Positions 57,355 to 64,000 of a stretch of 64,000 nucleotides of DNA are shown here, piece by piece. Below the pieces are notes generated by a model, which saw only the letters and a program-made list of their open reading frames with translations, was not told the origin of the DNA and ran no database searches. The translations under genes were made by a program, and so were the position numbers. Positions within the stretch are counted from its first letter, which is position 1; each line of letters opens with the position of its first letter. This DNA comes from Skeletonema tropicum (Eukaryota; Bacillariophyta; Thalassiosirophyceae; Thalassiosirales; Thalassiosiraceae): NCBI GenBank assembly GCA_037178625.1, contig CM074134.1, forward strand, positions 3,242,350 to 3,306,349. Reading direction: 5' to 3'.

Positions 57355-57726
57355 TTAGTTTGCGTCCAAAAATTTAAACCTCTCCTCACGAATCCTCCTC
57401 CAAGCCTTCTTGCTAGCTCGTACTTCCTTCTTGATACGTTCCTCTTCCTCACGTTCCTTCTTATTCGGGTCTACGATGCTCTCGAAGGGTTCCGTAATCC
57501 ACTCATCCCAAACTGACTTGTCTGCCTCAACCTTCTCATTCGACTTGAGCTTCTTATTCTCTTCTATCTTTGCAGCAACTTCATCCGCCTCGTCAAGCCT
57601 CTTCTGTGCCCGAAGTGCCTGTTCGAGGTACTTGTATAATGTTAATGTAATAGTCTCATGATGGTCCGGTCCAATATCAGGAGATTGACATCGCAACTTG
57701 ATGATGTCTGATGATCTTCCATGGTG
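57355..57726 (-). CDS. array ORF, copy 4
   Basis: Same protein as copy 1 by translation. Confidence 0.45.
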   Translation of the reverse strand, partial: HHGRSSDIIKLRCQSPDIGPDHHETITLTLYKYLEQALRAQKRLDEADEVAAKIEENKKLKSNEKVEADKSVWDEWITEPFESIVDPNKKEREEEERIKKEVRASKKAWRRIREERFKFLDAN

Positions 57727-59597
57727 CTACAGTAATATTAAAGCAGTGAATAGAAGAGGAGGACGGTGATGGCATGGCACAGTAGAATGTAGCTTTATCA
57801 TTGCATTGCTCTGTTGATGGCGGTATGTAATTTGAGACGGCCATCTTGATTTTTGAAGCGGTACCACCTTCTCAGCCGTATCAAAGCACAACACACGCAG
57901 ATCAAAAATTGACAATGGCTGATATCTTGTCTCCTACGCGGCCAATGAAGGCGATAAGTGGCGTTTTGGAAAGCTCTCATTGCGCTCTATCGATTAGGCC
58001 TGTAATTATCCTGATTGGAGGACTTTCATTCAATCAATCCGTTCAAAAACAGGTCTAGAAAGTCACCAGTGGCTCTCAATCCGGCTCCACAGCCACAGCC
58101 CGAATTTGACGATATGACAACCAATCGAAAGCTCTTTTCAATCTCTTTCGATTAGTACTATCATTCAGCCAACTGAATAATCTAAACATAGCTCGGGCAA
58201 AGCCCTCGCAAAAAAGCGACCACTTTAGTCAGCCTTGTCCAGACAGTTGACAGTTGACAGTTGACAGTTGACAGTTGATTGGTCGAAAATCCCAAAGAGC
58301 GACCAGTTCAATCAGCCTCACATCATGACAGTTGGCACGGAAGCATCAAACGCTTCGCTGAAGAACGATCACTTAATTCAGTAAGATCCAACTACTCACT
58401 GCTCGGGCAAAGCCCTCGCACAATACACTGAGCATAGATCAGCAATTGCTCATCAGTGAACTAAGTTACATGTACCGTCCAATGATAGTTAGATCAACTC
58501 AGTACCGTCCATGATAATAATCCATTGTGCAACATCAACTTGCCTCGACTGTGCTCGACATCCTCCGCTTCGCTCCAGACTTACTACCCAACAATTTAAT
58601 GTATTCATTTAATATATTCATTATCAATCTAAGTATGATCCCAACAACATCCGAGGAGGAGGAGGATGTTGGATTGACTATTCCTCCTCCTCACCGTCGC
58701 CGATGATGATGATCAACAGTTAGTTAACGCGAACTAGTAGTTTGGAATGATCATCGGAGGTGTGGTTGGGATTAATCATCATCATCATCGGCGGCGTGTG
58801 GAGAATGGCGAGTGAGCCGAATGTAGCGTAATGATATTGAATAAGTAATTCCACCGCCGATGATGAATTATTACACCACCGCCGATGTTGATGAATGGAT
58901 TGAAGGTCGAGCGAAGCGAGACAGTGGAAGAATGATGCGACAAGTCGAAAGTCGAGTGAGCCGGAGGCGAGGGAGATGGAAGTAATGCAAATACTGTCAA
59001 CGGTACGGTGGTGGAAATAGTGAAGGAGCGAGTGAGCCGCCAGGCGAGGGAGCTGTTGATTTTTGATTTTGGTATTGCTATGGTATTATTGATAATGATG
59101 ATATTGAAAATATTATATGGACGATGGAAGAATTGACGGTGGTGGAGGTAATTCTGTTCATTTTGTTGAAATTTCGAAATTTTGGAGTGTCTTCGGCGCT
59201 GGGGATGACTTTCTGGGGTACGGTCAATTTAGTTGAGTTGATTGGCAAAGAATCGATATTTGGCCTTGAATAGTACCAATTGATAGAACTCGACGAGAGG
59301 ATTCAAAATCACTACTCATCTCATTCATACGACCAATAGAAGGAGAGGTATGGATGTTTGGATGGGTAGAGTGCGTGGGAGTTTAGGTTGGACAAGTGAC
59401 AAGGAGTGACGCTGAATGACTTCAAGGGTGCACCGTAAGCTTTCCAGCCACATGAACATCTTCAATCATACTCATTTACTATTTAATCATTATTTTTCAT
59501 CTAGAGTCGAGGGCACAATTAATCAACAAACATTGTTGCCCGAACACCTAACAGTAACATAAAACTTCTTGATATTCATTTCTCTCTCCCCTCTACG

Positions 59598-59969
59598 TTA
59601 GTTTGCGTCCAAAAATTTAAACCTCTCCTCACGAATCCTCCTCCAAGCCTTCTTGCTAGCTCGTACTTCCTTCTTGATACGTTCCTCTTCCTCACGTTCC
59701 TTCTTATTCGGGTCTACGATGCTCTCGAAGGGTTCCGTAATCCACTCATCCCAAACTGACTTGTCTGCCTCAACCTTCTCATTCGACTTGAGCTTCTTAT
59801 TCTCTTCTATCTTTGCAGCAACTTCATCCGCCTCGTCAAGCCTCTTCTGTGCCCGAAGTGCCTGTTCGAGGTACTTGTATAATGTTAATGTAATAGTCTC
59901 ATGATGGTCCGGTCCAATATCAGGAGATTGACATCGCAACTTGATGATGTCTGATGATCTTCCATGGTG
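59598..59969 (-). CDS. array ORF, copy 5
   Basis: Same protein as copy 1 by translation. Confidence 0.45.
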   Translation of the reverse strand, partial: HHGRSSDIIKLRCQSPDIGPDHHETITLTLYKYLEQALRAQKRLDEADEVAAKIEENKKLKSNEKVEADKSVWDEWITEPFESIVDPNKKEREEEERIKKEVRASKKAWRRIREERFKFLDAN

Positions 59970-61833
59970 CTACAGTAATATTAAAGCAGTGAATAGAAGA
60001 GGAGGACGGTGATGGCATGGCACAGTAGAATGTAGCTTTATCATTGCATTGCTCTGTTGATGGCGGTATGTAATTTGAGACGGCCATCTTGATTTTTGAA
60101 GCGGTACCACCTTCTCAGCCGTATCAAAGCACAACACACGCAGATCAAAAATTGACAATGGCTGATATCTTGTCTCCTACGCGGCCAATGAAGGCGATAA
60201 GTGGCGTTTTGGAAAGCTCTCATTGCGCTCTATCGATTAGGCCTGTAATTATCCTGATTGGAGGACTTTCATTCAATCAATCCGTTCAAAAACAGGTCTA
60301 GAAAGTCACCAGTGGCTCTCAATCCGGCTCCACAGCCACAGCCCGAATTTGACGATATGACAACCAATCGAAAGCTCTTTTCAATCTCTTTCGATTAGTA
60401 CTATCATTCAGCCAACTGAATAATCTAAACATAGCTCGGGCAAAGCCCTCGCAAAAAAGCGACCACTTTAGTCAGCCTTGTCCAGACAGTTGACAGTTGA
60501 CAGTTGACAGTTGATTGGTCGAAAATCCCAAAGAGCGACCAGTTCAATCAGCCTCACATCATGACAGTTGGCACGGAAGCATCAAACGCTTCGCTGAAGA
60601 ACGATCACTTAATTCAGTAAGATCCAACTACTCACTGCTCGGGCAAAGCCCTCGCACAATACACTGAGCATAGATCAGCAATTGCTCATCAGTGAACTAA
60701 GTTACATGTACCGTCCAATGATAGTTAGATCAACTCAGTACCGTCCATGATAATAATCCATTGTGCAACATCAACTTGCCTCGACTGTGCTCGACATCCT
60801 CCGCTTCGCTCCAGACTTACTACCCAACAATTTAATGTATTCATTTAATATATTCATTATCAATCTAAGTATGATCCCAACAACATCCGAGGAGGAGGAG
60901 GATGTTGGATTGACTATTCCTCCTCCTCACCGTCGCCGATGATGATGATCAACAGTTAGTTAACGCGAACTAGTAGTTTGGAATGATCATCGGAGGTGTG
61001 GTTGGGATTAATCATCATCATCATCGGCGGCGTGTGGAGAATGGCGAGTGAGCCGAATGTAGCGTAATGATATTGAATAAGTAATTCCACCGCCGATGAT
61101 GAATTATTACACCACCGCCGATGTTGATGAATGGATTGAAGGTCGAGCGAAGCGAGACAGTGGAAGAATGATGCGACAAGTCGAAAGTCGAGTGAGCCGG
61201 AGGCGAGGGAGATGGAAGTAATGCAAATACTGTCAACGGTACGGTGGTGGAAATAGTGAAGGAGCGAGTGAGCCGCCAGGCGAGGGAGCTGTTGATTTTT
61301 GATTTTGGTATTGCTATGGTATTATTGATAATGATGATATTGAAAATATTATATGGACGATGGAAGAATTGACGGTGGTGGAGGTAATTCTGTTCATTTT
61401 GTTGAAATTTCGAAATTTTGGAGTGTCTTCGGCGCTGGGGATGACTTTCTGGGGTACGGTCAATTTAGTTGAGTTGATTGGCAAAGAATCGATATTTGGC
61501 CTTGAATAGTACCAATTGATAGAACTCGACGAGAGGATTCAAAATCACTACTCATCTCATTCATACGACCAATAGAAGGAGAGGTATGGATGTTTGGATG
61601 GGTAGAGTGCGTGGGAGTTTAGGTTGGACAAGTGACAAGGAGTGACGCTGAATGACTTCAAGGGTGCACCGTAAGCTTTCCAGCCACATGAACATCTTCA
61701 ATCATACTCATTTACTATTTAATCATTATTTTTCATCTAGAGTCGAGGGCACAATTAATCAACAAACATTGTTGCCCGAACACCTAACAGTAACATAAAA
61801 CTTCTTGATATTCATTTCTCTCTCCCCTCTACG

Positions 61834-62205
61834 TTAGTTTGCGTCCAAAAATTTAAACCTCTCCTCACGAATCCTCCTCCAAGCCTTCTTGCTAGCTCGT
61901 ACTTCCTTCTTGATACGTTCCTCTTCCTCACGTTCCTTCTTATTCGGGTCTACGATGCTCTCGAAGGGTTCCGTAATCCACTCATCCCAAACTGACTTGT
62001 CTGCCTCAACCTTCTCATTCGACTTGAGCTTCTTATTCTCTTCTATCTTTGCAGCAACTTCATCCGCCTCGTCAAGCCTCTTCTGTGCCCGAAGTGCCTG
62101 TTCGAGGTACTTGTATCATGTTAATGTAATAGTCTCATGATGGTCCGGTCCAATATCAGGAGATTGACATCGCAACTTGATGATGTCTGATGATCTTCCA
62201 TGGTG
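61834..62205 (-). pseudogene. array ORF, copy 6, with nonsense mutation
   Basis: An A-to-C change at 62117 turns the Leu codon TTA of TLTLYKY into TGA. The ORF is therefore split about 30 residues from its start. It is the only copy of the six visible that is broken. Copy 7's ORF would lie beyond the window. Confidence 0.75.
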
Positions 62206-64000
62206 CTACAGTAATATTAAAGCAGTGAATAGAAGAGGAGGACGGTGATGGCATGGCACAGTAGAATGTAGCTTTATCATTGCATTGCTCTGTTGATGGC
62301 GGTATGTAATTTGAGACGGCCATCTTGATTTTTGAAGCGGTACCACCTTCTCAGCCGTATCAAAGCACAACACACGCAGATCAAAAATTGACAATGGCTG
62401 ATATCTTGTCTCCTACGCGGCCAATGAAGGCGATAAGTGGCGTTTTGGAAAGCTCTCATTGCGCTCTATCGATTAGGCCTGTAATTATCCTGATTGGAGG
62501 ACTTTCATTCAATCAATCCGTTCAAAAACAGGTCTAGAAAGTCACCAGTGGCTCTCAATCCGGCTCCACAGCCACAGCCCGAATTTGACGATATGACAAC
62601 CAATCGAAAGCTCTTTTCAATCTCTTTCGATTAGTACTATCATTCAGCCAACTGAATAATCTAAACATAGCTCGGGCAAAGCCCTCGCAAAAAAGCGACC
62701 ACTTTAGTCAGCCTTGTCCAGACAGTTGACAGTTGACAGTTGACAGTTGACAGTTGATTGGTCGAAAATCCCAAAGAGCGACCAGTTCAATCAGCCTCAC
62801 ATCATGACAGTTGGCACGGAAGCATCAAACGCTTCGCTGAAGAACGATCACTTAATTCAGTAAGATCCAACTACTCACTGCTCGGGCAAAGCCCTCGCAC
62901 AATACACTGAGCATAGATCAGCAATTGCTCATCAGTGAACTAAGTTACATGTACCGTCCAATGATAGTTAGATCAACTCAGTACCGTCCATGATAATAAT
63001 CCATTGTGCAACATCAACTTGCCTCGACTGTGCTCGACATCCTCCGCTTCGCTCCAGACTTACTACCCAACAATTTAATGTATTCATTTAATATATTCAT
63101 TAATCAATCTAAGTATGATCCCAACAACATCCGAGGAGGAGGAGGATGTTGGATTGACTATTCCTCCTCCTCACCGTCGCCGATGATGATGATCAACAGT
63201 TAGTTAACGCGAACTAGTAGTTTGGAATGATCATCGGAGGTGTGGTTGGGATTAATCATCATCATCATCGGCGGCGTGTGGAGAATGGCGAGTGAGCCGA
63301 ATGTAGCGTAATGATATTGAATAAGTAATTCCACCGCCGATGATGAATTATTACACCACCGCCGATGTTGATGAATGGATTGAAGGTCGAGCGAAGCGAG
63401 ACAGTGGAAGAATGATGCGACAAGTCGAAAGTCGAGTGAGCCGGAGGCGAGGGAGATGGAAGTAATGCAAATACTGTCAACGGTACGGTGGTGGAAATAG
63501 TGAAGGAGCGAGTGAGCCGCCAGGCGAGGGAGCTGTTGATTTTTGATTTTGGTATTGCTATGGTATTATTGATAATGATGATATTGAAAATATTATATGG
63601 ACGATGGAAGAATTGACGGTGGTGGAGGTAATTCTGTTCATTTTGTTGAAATTTCGAAATTTTGGAGTGTCTTCGGCGCTGGGGATGACTTTCTGGGGTA
63701 CGGTCAATTTAGTTGAGTTGATTGGCAAAGAATCGATATTTGGCCTTGAATAGTACCAATTGATAGAACTCGACGAGAGGATTCAAAATCACTACTCATC
63801 TCATTCATACGACCAATAGAAGGAGAGGTATGGATGTTTGGATGGGTAGAGTGCGTGGGAGTTTAGGTTGGACAAGTGACAAGGAGTGACGCTGAATGAC
63901 TTCAAGGGTGCACCGTAAGCTTTCCAGCCACATGAACATCTTCAATCATACTCATTTACTATTTAATCATTATTTTTCATCTAGAGTCGAGGGCACAATT

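Larger units (their letters stand above)
48949..64000. repeat. tandem array of a ~2.24-kb unit, seven copies, extends past the window
   Basis: Copies begin at about 48949, 51202, 53453, 55689, 57925, 60168 and 62404 (phase set on the left junction); the last is cut by the window end. Landmark spacings are 2252, 2245, 2236, 2243, 2236 and 2244 bp. They are explained by a 7-bp repeat (ACAGTTG, 4 or 5 copies), a 9-bp indel (ACACAGAAC present in the first two) and one extra A in copy 7. The rest is almost invariant; differences I noticed are G/A near 52686 and A/C at 62117. Each unit holds a minus-strand exon-like ORF, two copies of CTCGGGCAAAGCCCTCGC, and several GAGTGAGCCG/GGCGAGGGAG motifs. 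Function unknown: satellite, amplified gene or centromere-like array are all possible. Confidence 0.95.

Noticed and set aside
48949..64000. CRISPR-like regular repetition
   Set aside because: Unit is 2.24 kb with no short repeat/spacer structure and the window is eukaryotic; this is an ordinary tandem array.

Overview
The window looks like nuclear DNA of a diatom, probably a centric one. Genes carry short GT-AG introns (76-108 bp in the models below). Families known to be expanded in diatoms are present: BspA-type LRR proteins, MYND/Sel1 proteins, ankyrin proteins, and copia retroelements of the type seen in stramenopiles. One protein has a plastid-type leader. The species assignment is inference; no rRNA or organelle gene is present to test it.

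Layout. 1-4971: seven-exon CobN-type cobaltochelatase large subunit, open at the left edge, with a ~215-residue His-rich insertion. 5308-7559: RING-H2 protein with about 25 near-identical charged helical repeats. 7.6-16.3 kb: repeat-rich, with an inverted dispersed-repeat pair, a solo LTR, the C-terminal half of a LINE polyprotein, and a 798-bp near-perfect inverted repeat whose right arm holds an intact 159-aa gene and whose left arm holds a start-less copy. 16351-19816 (minus): a probably plastid-targeted protein with GGxGY motifs and a carrier-family C-terminus, interrupted by one apparent 1-nt frameshift. 20275-20358: a short piece matching the CobN C-terminus. 20623-25497 (minus): complete four-exon ABCC transporter. 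26.8-36 kb: mostly decayed genes and retroelement pieces, plus a small conserved-looking gene at 33047 and an ankyrin gene at 33817-34561.

36.8-46.8 kb holds three MYND/RING/Sel1 paralogues. The second and third are separated by a ~6.5-kb LTR element whose two LTRs are identical except for a 4-bp indel, while its interior has no intact polyprotein. 47.0-48.9 kb contains a broken LINE tail and a copia gag remnant. From about 48949 to the right edge, seven head-to-tail copies of a ~2.24-kb unit form a very homogeneous array. Its unit-length differences are explained by a 7-bp repeat, a 9-bp indel and one extra base.

No operon-like organisation exists. The genes appear unrelated in pathway, and the strongest signals are structural: the palindrome, the young-looking LTR element with a dead interior, the tandem array, and two proteins built on internal repeats (CobN His-rich insert and RING protein). 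All family assignments were made by eye from motifs; no database search was run.
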